Notes under the pieces: generated by a model | What the model saw: only the letters and a program-made list of their open reading frames with translations | Database searches by the model: none | Told to the model about the DNA's origin: nothing | Translations under genes and position numbers: made by a program | Shown here: one piece after another, positions 33,294 through 39,605 of the stretch | How the letters are laid out: every line of letters begins with the position of its first letter | How positions within the stretch are numbered: position 1 is the stretch's first letter | NCBI GenBank assembly: GCA_947649225.1 | Contig: CANSQX010000008.1 | Location: 1 to 41,713, forward strand | DNA: 41,713 nt | Source of the DNA: an uncultured Flavonifractor sp. | Lineage (GTDB): Bacteria; Bacillota; Clostridia; Oscillospirales; Oscillospiraceae | Reading direction: 5' to 3'

Positions 33294-33639
33294 GGGGGCG
33301 TACTGGTTTCGACGGGGACGTGGGGGCCGGAATAGCGGGCGGATGCGCCTAACATCCTTAAAATGGGCACTTTATAAATTAAAGAACAACGATAACGTCG
33401 TTCTCGCTGCGGCTTAACGCAGCCGTCTGACCTGGCAGGACCACGGGCCCGGATCAGGCGTCGTTGAGTGGTGAACGTGCGTACGCAAAGCTTTGAGCGT
33501 GCCATGAATGATGAAGCTACCAAACCCTGAAGTGTGACGGTTCACGTCAGGGCGAGGGAAAATAAAGAACCGTCTGCGCCCGGAGAAGTTCCCGCTGAAG
33601 CGTTTTCGGACGGGGGTTCGATTCCCCCCGCCTCCACCA
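33294..33639 (+). ncRNA. ssrA: Transfer-messenger RNA
   Basis: The 5' end GGGGGCGTACTGGTTTCGACGG and the 3' end GTTCGATTCCCCCCGCCTCCACCA are diagnostic; the first seven bases pair with CGCCTCC before ACCA. The tag frame ends KNNDNVVLAAA followed by TAA at 33415-33417. About 346 bases, normal for one-piece tmRNA. Its 3' end is adjacent to a tyrosine recombinase gene and is the probable attachment site. Confidence 0.96.
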
Positions 33640-33683
33640 AGAGGTCCCGGTCTCATCAAGAGACTGTGACCTCTTATGTTTTT
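33639..33683 (+). terminator. ssrA terminator
   Basis: AAGAGGTCCCGGTCTC (33639-33654) pairs with GAGACTGTGACCTCTT (33660-33675), followed by ATGTTTTT. Confidence 0.75.
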
Positions 33684-33812
33684 CTAAAATGACTGCGGTG
33701 CAATGGATAGCTGCCAACTCCCCCCTCTCTTCTGTTTTCTCATATCATAGACTATATTGTGGAAAAAAGCAAGGAAAATGTCACATAAAAAACAAAGATA
33801 TCACACGAGTTG

Positions 33813-34916
33813 TCACACGTTTGGCGGGGCCTCCCCCGCCTTTTTTGTATCCAGAAGCTGCTCGAAATAACCGTTTATGACCTCGTCTATAGCCGTGCGC
33901 TTGGAGGCCATTGTATGCTCGTAGATGCGTTGCATCGTATCCGGAGTCGACCACCCACCCCGGGCCTGGGCGTACTTGGTGGGGACATTCAGGGCCACCA
34001 TAACGCTGGCCGCCGTGTGCCTCAGATCGTGGAACCGGATGTCCGGGAGCCCGTTCTTTTTGAGGATGGTTTTCAGCCGCTTATACATACTCTCGCCCGA
34101 GAGCGGCACTACCCTTTCGCCGCCGGCGCTTTCTTTCGCGGTGTGCAGCTTCTCCAGGATGTAGTCGGGCACGGAGACGGTGCGGGTGGAGCCGGTGGTC
34201 TTGGTCCCCTTTTCCACCCACTGGTTGTCCTTATCCCGGACCAGCGCCTTTTTGATGGTCAGCGTCTTACGCTCGAAGTCCACACAGTCCCAAGTCAAGG
34301 CGGCAATTTCAGAGGCCCGCATACAGAGCCAGACGCCCATCAGCACCGGCAGCTCCATCGCTGTGCCCTCCACGGCTTTCAGGAGAATGGCGATTTGGTC
34401 CGGCTCCAGAATTCCCTGCTCCTTGATTTCCTTCTGCGGGAGCGTGGTGCGGAGCGTCAGACCGGGATGGTACTCAGCCAGAACGGCGGAGAGCAGGCCG
34501 TGGATATTGCGGATGGTCTTGGGCGTCCGGACCTTTTGCCGGCCGCGCTTGTCGGTGTAGGGCTTCGTCTCCTTGTTGATGGCCTGCTGGATGATCTGGG
34601 GCGTAAGCCGGTTCAGCCTCATGTCCATGAGGCCCTGGAGGTTATTCCGGCGAATGTTCTCATAGCCCCGGATGGTGGAGGGGCTGAGGATGCCGTCCTT
34701 GCTGGCAATGTATTTCTGCATGGCCTCATCCAGGGTCATAGCGCTGCTGTCGCGGCTGATCTCCCGGTGGTGGAGCTGGAATTGCAGGGCCTCAAATTCG
34801 GCCTCCTTCTTGGTGGGCTTCGTGATGCTGATATACTGCCGCTTGCCGTCCGGGCCCTTCCCGGCGTAGACCTGCACCCGCCAGCTGCCGGATGGTAATT
34901 GCTTCGCACTTGCCAT
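33813..34916 (-). CDS. Tyrosine recombinase/integrase at ssrA
   Basis: 367 residues from the ATG at 34916, which has GGAGG about 11 bases upstream; the frame continues further up without a better site. N-terminal arm-binding domain (SGSWRVQVYAGKGPDGKRQY), SAM-like core-binding domain (residues ~65-150), and catalytic domain with CMRASEIAAL (Arg), FHDLRHTAAS (His-x-x-Arg) and YEHT (nucleophile Tyr). It is convergent with ssrA and 173 bases from its 3' end, the usual layout for elements that integrate at tmRNA genes. Confidence 0.93.
   Translation of the reverse strand: MASAKQLPSGSWRVQVYAGKGPDGKRQYISITKPTKKEAEFEALQFQLHHREISRDSSAMTLDEAMQKYIASKDGILSPSTIRGYENIRRNNLQGLMDMRLNRLTPQIIQQAINKETKPYTDKRGRQKVRTPKTIRNIHGLLSAVLAEYHPGLTLRTTLPQKEIKEQGILEPDQIAILLKAVEGTAMELPVLMGVWLCMRASEIAALTWDCVDFERKTLTIKKALVRDKDNQWVEKGTKTTGSTRTVSVPDYILEKLHTAKESAGGERVVPLSGESMYKRLKTILKKNGLPDIRFHDLRHTAASVMVALNVPTKYAQARGGWSTPDTMQRIYEHTMASKRTAIDEVINGYFEQLLDTKKAGEAPPNV
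33823..33846 (+). terminator. Plus-strand terminator at the integrase 3' end
   Basis: GGCGGGG (33823-33829) and CCCCGCC (33834-33840) form a stem followed by six T. It would stop plus-strand transcription from ssrA before it runs antisense into the integrase. Confidence 0.55.
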
Positions 34917-34968
34917 CTTGAACGCCTCCATTTTAATGGTTTTATGTGAACGCCGGGACGGCTTTTTG

Positions 34969-34997
34969 TTGCCTTTTAGCGAAAGCTGTGCTATGCT
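34969..34997 (+). promoter_or_regulatory. Promoter of the small toxin-like peptide
   Basis: TTGCCT (34969-34974), 17-base spacer, TATGCT (34992-34997). The bases around the -10 (AAGCTGTG-TATGCTGGC) resemble those of the convergent RNA promoter at 35241-35270 (AAGCTGTG-TATAATGGC). Confidence 0.45.
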
Positions 34998-35045
34998 GGC
35001 GGTGCTGCCCCTCCCCAGACTGGCAACAGGAAGGGGGTGAACGCA

Positions 35046-35141
35046 GTGGAACACCTTCTTAACCTCTTAGTGTCGCTCGTGGCAAATGTAATCGCCTATT
35101 GCATTTGCAAATGGCTTGAACGGCACCGCAAGGGACAGTAA
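35046..35141 (+). CDS. 31-residue membrane peptide, candidate type I toxin
   Basis: The GTG at 35046 follows an excellent ribosome site (AGGAAGGGGGTGA). The product begins VEHLLNLLVSLVANVIAYCI and ends with a charged tail CKWLERHRKGQ: one membrane helix plus basic C-terminus, the shape of Fst/TxpA-type type I toxins. A hairpin terminator follows, and a short RNA is predicted from the opposite strand with a direct repeat matching the toxin start region. Toxicity is inferred from architecture only. Confidence 0.65.
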   Translation: MEHLLNLLVSLVANVIAYCICKWLERHRKGQ

Positions 35142-35149
35142 GCCTAAAG

Positions 35150-35234
35150 GCAAAAATGACCCCCGGAGAGCGCCTATCTCTCCGGGGGTCCGCCTTTGTT
35201 GAGAACACAATGGAACTTCCTCAACCTCTTAGCT
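35150..35234 (-). ncRNA. Candidate antitoxin RNA (RNA II-like)
   Basis: A strong minus-strand promoter, TTGCAT (35270-35265), 18 bases, TATAAT (35246-35241), predicts a start near 35234. Transcription would end at the shared terminator, giving an RNA of about 80-85 bases. It carries the complement of CTTCCTCAACCTCTTAG, a near copy of CTTCTTAACCTCTTAG inside the toxin coding start. This is the arrangement of par/Fst systems, where direct repeats give complementarity between two convergent RNAs. Confidence 0.55.
35158..35190. terminator. Bidirectional terminator shared by toxin mRNA and antisense RNA
   Basis: GACCCCCGGAGAG (35158-35170) pairs with CTCTCCGGGGGTC (35178-35190). T-rich tails occur on both sides (CCTTTG on plus; ATTTTTG on minus). 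Confidence 0.75.
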
Positions 35235-35367
35235 GTGGCCATTATACCACAGCTTAGACAGTATATGCAAGAGGGATTTTTTATCCCCGGAGATATTCGG
35301 TTTTGGTGCCGCAGGGGTCTCCTTTCTATCTTGAATTTTATGGTAAACTCCAACCGGCATTTCCATG

Positions 35368-35430
35368 TCGAACGAGGTCGAACGATTTTTTCCAGTTTTT
35401 TCGACAAAATTATTCGAAATATGATATAAT
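35368..35430 (+). promoter_or_regulatory. Promoter with TCGAACGA repeats
   Basis: Direct repeats TCGAACGA at 35368-35375 and 35378-35385, then TCGACA (35401-35406) and TATAAT (35425-35430) with an 18-base spacer. TTCGA half-sites recur through the region. It drives the small gene at 35475; the remaining intergenic sequence from 35271 to 35367 shows nothing else. Confidence 0.45.
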
Positions 35431-35474
35431 TTTTGTGCTGTCGACAGCTACTTTACACAAAGGAGCTGTGAACG

Positions 35475-35648
35475 ATGAAGGAACCGAATAATACTCCCGA
35501 ACGGGAATCCCCTGTGGCGTTTGATGATGAGATCACACGCTTTCTGCTGATTGCGCGTGATCCTCTCATTCGTCCAGCTCTGCTGGCGCTTCTCCAAGAG
35601 TTAGAATTGCTTTCTTCTTATCTGGAGGCAGAGAACGGAACCAATTAG
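35475..35648 (+). CDS. Small hypothetical protein (57 aa)
   Basis: AAAGGAGCTGTGAACG precedes the ATG. The product has an acidic, Leu-rich helical C-terminal part (ITRFLLIARDPLIRPALLAL onward). Its 3' part is antisense to the end of the HTH gene at 35566-35907, and that part is repeated 424 bases downstream as a startless copy. Family not recognised. Confidence 0.55.
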   Translation: MKEPNNTPERESPVAFDDEITRFLLIARDPLIRPALLALLQELELLSSYLEAENGTN

Positions 35649-35907
35649 CCAAGCGAATATCCTTTTCATCCAGCCCATCCCCGGCAACGGGGGTGGGCGG
35701 TTCTTTTTCATCGGTGCGGCCCAAGAGGTAGTCGGCAGAGACATGGAAGTAATCAGCAATTTTCGAAACAATGTCGCCGCTTGGAATGGTGTTCCGTTTC
35801 TCCCAGTCGACTAAAGCGTTTTTATTTATACCAATGTCAGTCAGGAGTTTATTTTTACTTATACCATTCAAATCAATTAAACTTAATACTTGTTGCAAAA
35901 ATATCAT
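35566..35907 (-). CDS. HTH XRE-family repressor, duplicate A
   Basis: 113 residues. HTH at about residues 14-40 (GISKNKLLTDIGINKNALVDWEKR), then YFHVSADYLLGRTDEK typical of small Cro/CI repressors, and a C-terminal tail identical with duplicate B except one residue. AAGGAGG precedes the ATG at 35907. It probably lies on the same transcript as duplicate B upstream. Confidence 0.85.
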   Translation of the reverse strand: MIFLQQVLSLIDLNGISKNKLLTDIGINKNALVDWEKRNTIPSGDIVSKIADYFHVSADYLLGRTDEKEPPTPVAGDGLDEKDIRLANWFRSLPPDKKKAILTLGEAPAELDE

Positions 35908-35937
35908 TGGGTATAGCCTCCTTGACTTTCAGCAAAT

Positions 35938-36072
35938 GTGGCGTTTGATGATGAGATCACACGCTTTCTGCTGATTGCGCATGATCCTCTCATTCGTCCA
36001 GATCTGCTGGCGCTTCTCCAAGAGTTAGAATTGCTTTCTTCTTATCTGGAGGCAGAGAACGGAACCAATTAG
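35938..36072 (+). pseudogene. Startless duplicate of the 57-aa ORF
   Basis: Repeats the last 44 codons of the 35475-35648 gene with two base changes that alter residues, but lacks the start region and ribosome site. It arose from the tandem duplication. Confidence 0.6.
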
Positions 36073-36328
36073 CCAAGCGAATATCCTTTTCATCCAGCCC
36101 ATCCCCGGCAACGGGGGTGGGCGGTTCTTTTTCATCGGTGCGGCCCAAGAGGTAGTCGGCAGAGACATGGAAGTAATCAGCAATTTTCGCAATAATGTCA
36201 CCGCTTGGAATAGTGTTCCGCTTTTCCCAGTTGTTAAACGCATTTGTATTTATGCCAAGTTCAAGAAGCAACTTATTCTTCGTAATCCCATGAAATTTGA
36301 TGAGCTCTGTTACTCGCTCTAAGAACAC
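35990..36328 (-). CDS. HTH XRE-family repressor, duplicate B
   Basis: 112 residues from the GTG at 36328 (AAGGAGG upstream). C-terminal two thirds are the same as duplicate A; the recognition region differs (GITKNKLLLELGINTNAFNNWEKR). Divergent from the plus-strand gene at 36436, sharing the operator-bearing promoter region 36341-36369, so it is the likely repressor there. Confidence 0.85.
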   Translation of the reverse strand: MFLERVTELIKFHGITKNKLLLELGINTNAFNNWEKRNTIPSGDIIAKIADYFHVSADYLLGRTDEKEPPTPVAGDGLDEKDIRLANWFRSLPPDKKKAILTLGEAPADLDE

Positions 36329-36340
36329 AATAAAACCTCC

Positions 36341-36369
36341 TTGACTTTAATCATTCGATGAAATATAAT
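36341..36369 (+). promoter_or_regulatory. Promoter/operator between HTH duplicate B and the 36436 gene
   Basis: TTGACT (36341-36346), 17-base spacer, TATAAT (36364-36369). The spacer TTAATCATTCGATGAAA resembles the spacer of the 37060-37088 promoter, TTAATCTTTTGATGAAT, suggesting one regulator binds both. Confidence 0.6.
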
Positions 36370-36435
36370 GCTTCTAAAGGGATATTTGTGGAGGTAATCT
36401 TAAAAATTGAACTATAGTAAAAAGGGGGTAGTCAA

Positions 36436-36696
36436 GTGGGGCTTTACGAGAAGTTCATTCTTATAGGTATGGCTGTGTGTTTTGCCTGTATAGCCATTCT
36501 TCTCATTAACATGGTTTTATGCGAAATCCTGAGGACTATAAGGTCTATTCGGTATTGGTTTATTTGGGAGAAACCTCACCTTTCTTCTGGGAAGCGGCAA
36601 TATCAGACCGCATCAATTCTCCAAGCCGGTTTATCTTTTCATCCACCAGAAGCGCCCGCTCCTGACCAGCGCGCGCCCAGTCTATCACAAGAGTGA
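36436..36696 (+). CDS. Small membrane protein, hypothetical
   Basis: 86 residues from the GTG at 36436 after AAAGGGGGT. One hydrophobic helix at residues 7-32, then a basic segment. The last ~45 residues are antisense to the 36560-36967 gene and read poorly as protein, so the functional part may be the N-terminal half. The strong promoter upstream supports expression. Family unknown. Confidence 0.45.
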   Translation: MGLYEKFILIGMAVCFACIAILLINMVLCEILRTIRSIRYWFIWEKPHLSSGKRQYQTASILQAGLSFHPPEAPAPDQRAPSLSQE

Positions 36697-36967
36697 AAAG
36701 CTCCTGAGCCTCTATAGCAATAAGTTTAGGAGCAAAGAGCTCCAGTCTGTAAAGGGCTGGCGCTAAAGCATCTCGCTCGGGAAGTCCGCGCCGGTTTACA
36801 AAATTGGCGACACAGCCCAGATACTGTGCGTATGCGCTTACCATTTCGGAAAAGTAGGTGTCGGAGAAAACCGATTTACGGGATTCGCGCACAGCATAAA
36901 ATGCGACAACGACTGAGACAAGCGAGATACCTAAACCTGCGAGTGCAACAACTTGGCTGAGATCCAA
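36560..36967 (-). CDS. Hypothetical membrane-anchored protein
   Basis: 135 residues from the TTG at 36967 with AGGAGG nine bases upstream. One N-terminal membrane helix (VVALAGLGISLVSVVVAFYA) followed by a cytosolic helical domain. Similar in shape to small DUF4760-like membrane proteins of phages and islands; family not assigned. Convergent and overlapping with the 36436 gene. Confidence 0.65.
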   Translation of the reverse strand: MDLSQVVALAGLGISLVSVVVAFYAVRESRKSVFSDTYFSEMVSAYAQYLGCVANFVNRRGLPERDALAPALYRLELFAPKLIAIEAQELFTLVIDWARAGQERALLVDEKINRLGELMRSDIAASQKKGEVSPK

Positions 36968-37033
36968 CTATATACGCCTCCTATTGTGCAGTCCCGCCAA
37001 AAACTGGACTGCTTTTTTGTGGAAAAGAACGAT

Positions 37034-37088
37034 ATTCATCAAAAGATTAAAACAATGTATTGACTTTAATCTTTTGATGAATTACTAT
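37034..37088. promoter_or_regulatory. Operator with 18-bp inverted repeat over a promoter
   Basis: ATTCATCAAAAGATTAAA (37034-37051) and TTTAATCTTTTGATGAAT (37065-37082) are exact reverse complements. The right arm lies within a promoter: TTGACT (37060-37065), 17 bases, TACTAT (37083-37088), facing the HTH gene at 37174. Confidence 0.7.
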
Positions 37089-37173
37089 ATCACCGTAGTA
37101 ACCTGCTGAGTTCAGTTTACACCAAGGCGGCGGGTACTGTCAATCACGGCTGTAATATTAAGGGGGTGAAAAA

Positions 37174-37377
37174 ATGATCGGGGAAGCATTTAAGGCAAAA
37201 CGCAATGCCCTGGGCCTGACCCAGGCGGAGCTGGCGGAAAAGCTGTGCGTGGGCCAGAGCATGATCGGGCAAATCGAAGCGGGGTTGAAAATGCCCTCGG
37301 TGCCGCTGGTCAAGCTGGCGGCGGAGTTGTTCAGCTGTACCACCGATGAGCTGATCTGTGGCACTAAAAGCGCGTAA
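37174..37377 (+). CDS. HTH XRE-family regulator (Cro-like)
   Basis: 67 residues, essentially one HTH_3 domain: FKAKRNALGLTQAELAEKLCVGQSMIGQIEAGLKMPSVPLVKLAAEL. AAGGGGGTG precedes the ATG. Its promoter is covered by the large inverted repeat just upstream, so it is probably one side of the element's regulatory switch. Confidence 0.88.
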   Translation: MIGEAFKAKRNALGLTQAELAEKLCVGQSMIGQIEAGLKMPSVPLVKLAAELFSCTTDELICGTKSA

Positions 37378-37402
37378 AAAAGCCCCGCCAAAAGAGGCGG
37401 GG
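37378..37402. terminator. Hairpin between convergent genes
   Basis: CCCCGCC-AAAAGA-GGCGGGG with an A-run on its left gives a T-run on the minus strand; it closes the gene at 37415-37738. A near copy occurs at 38525-38550. Confidence 0.6.
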
Positions 37403-37414
37403 AGGGAGAGGAGG

Positions 37415-37738
37415 TTACAGAATCTTTTTTCGGACAATTTCTTCCTGTGCTTGAAGCCGGTCACCGTATCGGTAAATTTCTTCCCAGATGTAATTTACCT
37501 GTGTTTTGATGTCGGATACGTCATCTTTCAGTACTGATACATCGTCTTTTAGCACTGATACGTCATCTTTCAGCACGGAGACATCGCCCTTCAGTGCAGA
37601 GACATCAGACTTGATTCCAAATACATCGGCCTCCAGCTTGGCTTGACCGGCCTCCAGCTTGGCGAGACGATCGTTTGTCTGGATTTGTGCGGCCTGCATC
37701 TGTGTGAGGATTTCCAGGATTTTCTCTTCGTTGTTCAT
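37415..37738 (-). CDS. Coiled-coil hypothetical protein with heptad repeats
   Basis: 107 residues from the ATG at 37738, after GGGAGGTG; the frame extends upstream without support. Residues ~40-80 are consecutive heptads of the form DVSVLKD repeated about five times, encoded by near-identical 21-base repeats (37510-37620). This predicts a long parallel coiled coil, similar to small phage or island proteins of unknown role. Confidence 0.7.
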   Translation of the reverse strand: MNNEEKILEILTQMQAAQIQTNDRLAKLEAGQAKLEADVFGIKSDVSALKGDVSVLKDDVSVLKDDVSVLKDDVSDIKTQVNYIWEEIYRYGDRLQAQEEIVRKKIL

Positions 37739-37833
37739 TTGGGCACCTCCCTCATTGGCTGAATTGTAGCACAGCGGGCGGCGGGCTGTCAATGCCGCGC
37801 CAAAACGGCGGGGCAGCGGGGAAGGAGAATGCC

Positions 37834-38055
37834 ATGCGCGAGAACCTGAAAGCCGCCCGCAGGGCGGCGGGGATGACCCAGCAGGCCATGGCGGATAGGT
37901 TGGGTCTGACACTCAATCATTATCAGAAGATTGAGTACGGGAAGCTGAACGGGTCTTTCGCGGTGTGGGACGCCTTGGAGGACCTTCTGGGGGTACATCA
38001 ACGGATACTCCGAGCTTCGCTAGATATTCGTCCCGGCCCAAAAGAAAATCGGTAG
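37834..38055 (+). CDS. Small HTH XRE-family protein
   Basis: 73 residues from the ATG at 37834 (AAGGAG upstream). HTH: LKAARRAAGMTQQAMADRLGLTLNHYQKIEYGK, then ALEDLLGVHQRILR, a common ending in Clostridial island regulators. Its last 143 bases are antisense to the end of the HTH gene at 37913-38221. Confidence 0.75.
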   Translation: MRENLKAARRAAGMTQQAMADRLGLTLNHYQKIEYGKLNGSFAVWDALEDLLGVHQRILRASLDIRPGPKENR

Positions 38056-38221
38056 GAACGTCAAGGGCATCGGCCAAGCTACTTAACATCTGCAAACTCG
38101 GTTCTCTTGTGCCGCCTTCGTACTTTTGAATTACTATCAGTGCAATACCAAGTTCATCAGCGAGCGCTTGTAAAGTTTTCCCTCTAGAAATTCGTGCCGA
38201 GCGCAATCTGTCTTTGAACAT
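37913..38221 (-). CDS. HTH XRE-family repressor
   Basis: 102 residues from the ATG at 38221 with AGGAGGG upstream. HTH at about residues 14-42 (GKTLQALADELGIALIVIQKYEGG), then DVPTDFLLGRDEYLAKLGVSVD and a basic Pro/Arg-rich tail ending in TQSSDND. Divergent from the 38321 gene across two palindromic operators, which it probably binds. Both this tail and the opposite-strand HTH look genuine. Confidence 0.82.
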   Translation of the reverse strand: MFKDRLRSARISRGKTLQALADELGIALIVIQKYEGGTREPSLQMLSSLADALDVPTDFLLGRDEYLAKLGVSVDVPPEGPPRRPTPRKTRSASRTQSSDND

Positions 38222-38242
38222 TTTTATCCCTCCTAAAAACGC

Positions 38243-38304
38243 TTGACATACTGCCATATTGTATGTTATCATCCAGCTATAATATACTGCCAATATGGCA
38301 GTAA
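38243..38304. promoter_or_regulatory. Divergent promoter with TACTGCCA-type palindromic operators
   Basis: TACTGCCAATATGGCAGTA (38286-38304) is a perfect palindrome around ATA. A related site, CATACTGCCATATTGTATG, lies at 38247-38265. TTGACA (38243-38248) and TATAAT (38278-38283) are also present. It separates the repressor at 37913-38221 from the gene at 38321. Confidence 0.65.
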
Positions 38305-38320
38305 AAAGGAGAGACGCAAC

Positions 38321-38524
38321 ATGGCAAGGAAACACAGGATGACCCCGGAGGCCTTGGAGCGGCGGATCGCGGAGCTCCAGACACAGCCGCTGGTGCTGCT
38401 GTGCAAGGCCAGGGACGGCAAGGTCCGGTCGATGAGCGTATCGGAGTGTCTGGAGAGCGGGAGCTCGTACATCCACCTGGGATTTGACCGGTTGGATCGG
38501 CTCTTGGCCCGTGAGCTGGGATAA
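38321..38524 (+). CDS. Hypothetical small protein
   Basis: 67 residues from the ATG at 38321 (GGAGAG upstream). Rich in charged residues: MARKHRMTPEALERRIAEL then CKARDGKVRSMSVSECLESG. Probably the first gene of the element's early transcript under the TACTGCCA operators. Family not recognised. Confidence 0.65.
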   Translation: MARKHRMTPEALERRIAELQTQPLVLLCKARDGKVRSMSVSECLESGSSYIHLGFDRLDRLLARELG

Positions 38525-38550
38525 AAAAGCCCCGCCGAAACGGCGGGGCG
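38525..38550. terminator. GC-rich hairpin after the 38321 gene
   Basis: GCCCCGCCG-AAA-CGGCGGGGC with an A-run before it. It has no T-run on the plus strand, so it may act as an mRNA processing or stability element rather than a terminator. Same design as 37378-37402. Confidence 0.4.
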
Positions 38551-38566
38551 GGAGAGGAGGATTGTA

Positions 38567-38830
38567 ATGCCAAAATTGAAAGAAACCCCGGCTCAGCGGA
38601 TGGAGCGGGTATTCCGCGCAGCCATTATGTACGGCCTGGAACGGCGGGGCGAGAACATAGAGGACCTGGCAAAGAAGGCCCCGCAGAGCCGGTCCACCGT
38701 GTACCGGCGAGTCAAGCAGCCGGGCTTCTGTACCCTGCGGGAAATGCTCTTTTATGCGCCTAGGTTTTTGAATGACCGGCAGCTCTGTGAGATGTTCGGC
38801 GTGGAGTACCACGGCGACACAAGACCGTGA
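38567..38830 (+). CDS. Putative HTH protein of the integrated element
   Basis: 87 residues; GAGAGGAGG precedes the ATG. The segment IEDLAKKAPQSRSTVYRRVKQPGFCTLREM looks like a lambda-repressor-type HTH. Family not named. Confidence 0.65.
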   Translation: MPKLKETPAQRMERVFRAAIMYGLERRGENIEDLAKKAPQSRSTVYRRVKQPGFCTLREMLFYAPRFLNDRQLCEMFGVEYHGDTRP

Positions 38831-38869
38831 AAGTGGGTGGTACCGCTGCATGAGAAAGGAGTGCGCAGC

Positions 38870-39073
38870 ATGAAAGACATGGAACGCACAAGGCTGGATG
38901 CGATCCGGCGGCGGCTGTCGTATGGGGCGGGGACGGTGCTGGCGGTGAGCTTCTGCATGGAGCACCTGGAGTTCGACCGGGCCTATGAGGACGCCCTGTA
39001 CGGGGCCTGGCTGTACCTCTCCAACGCGATCACAGAGCTGGAGGAGCTGGCGGAGGGGAGCGGTGAGACGTGA
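38870..39073 (+). CDS. Hypothetical small protein
   Basis: 67 residues from the ATG at 38870 (AAAGGAG upstream; an earlier GTG is weaker). Helical, acidic C-terminus (LSNAITELEELAEGSG). Adjacent to and just before the 39075 gene. Function unknown. Confidence 0.55.
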   Translation: MKDMERTRLDAIRRRLSYGAGTVLAVSFCMEHLEFDRAYEDALYGAWLYLSNAITELEELAEGSGET

Positions 39074-39074
39074 T

Positions 39075-39587
39075 ATGGCGGATCCCGGCTTCGGCTATGC
39101 GCCGCCGGAACCCGGAGGCTATTTTGACGTGGTGATCCGCGCGGGGCCGCAGGGGGCGGTCCGTGTCTACGAGTGCTTTGCCCTCGGAGAAGCCCGCAGC
39201 CTGGAGACCCGGCCGGAGGATATCCTCAAGGCGGAGCTCACGAAAGAGCGGTGGGACGAGCTGGCTCCGGCGGTAACAGCGGAATTCAACCGCCGCCTGC
39301 GGACGGAGAAAAAGCCCGCAGGGCGCTTTACCACGGGCCACAACCCGGTGGAGAGGCCGCTGGGAAAGGAGCTGCTGGTGCTCCTCTGGGGCACTGAGTA
39401 TGAGGAACTGGAGGCCTTTCCCACCGCCCTGCGCAACTGGCTGGGGCTCCTGCCGGAGGAGCGCCAGTGGCTGTACACCGTGACCAACGAATCGTCCGGA
39501 AGAATCCACGACCGGAACGGCTGGCGGGCCGCCCTGCGGTATATTCTGTGCGAAAATCCGGTGGACGGGACCGGGCGGATTCCATGA
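39075..39587 (+). CDS. Hypothetical protein of the integrated element
   Basis: 170 residues from the ATG at 39075. Globular, no membrane segment or signal peptide: YFDVVIRAGPQGAVRVYECF, then LGKELLVLLWGTEYEELEAF and NWLGLLPEERQWLYTVTNES. The last part, an arrangement of Leu-Leu-Pro-Glu-Glu-Arg before WLYT, is common in Clostridial mobile elements but the role is unknown. Confidence 0.65.
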   Translation: MADPGFGYAPPEPGGYFDVVIRAGPQGAVRVYECFALGEARSLETRPEDILKAELTKERWDELAPAVTAEFNRRLRTEKKPAGRFTTGHNPVERPLGKELLVLLWGTEYEELEAFPTALRNWLGLLPEERQWLYTVTNESSGRIHDRNGWRAALRYILCENPVDGTGRIP

Positions 39588-39605
39588 GTGAGGAGAAGGT
39601 ACAAA

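Larger units (their letters stand above)
35514..36361. repeat. 424-bp tandem duplication containing HTH gene and small-ORF 3' end
   Basis: The sequence from GTGGCGTTTGATGATGAG (35514) recurs at 35938. The first ~300 bases of the two units are almost identical; the last ~100 bases, which encode the HTH N-termini, differ much more. Confidence 0.85.

Noticed and set aside
37510..37620. CRISPR-like short repeats
   Set aside because: The 21-base units are contiguous, in frame, and encode heptads; there are no spacers.
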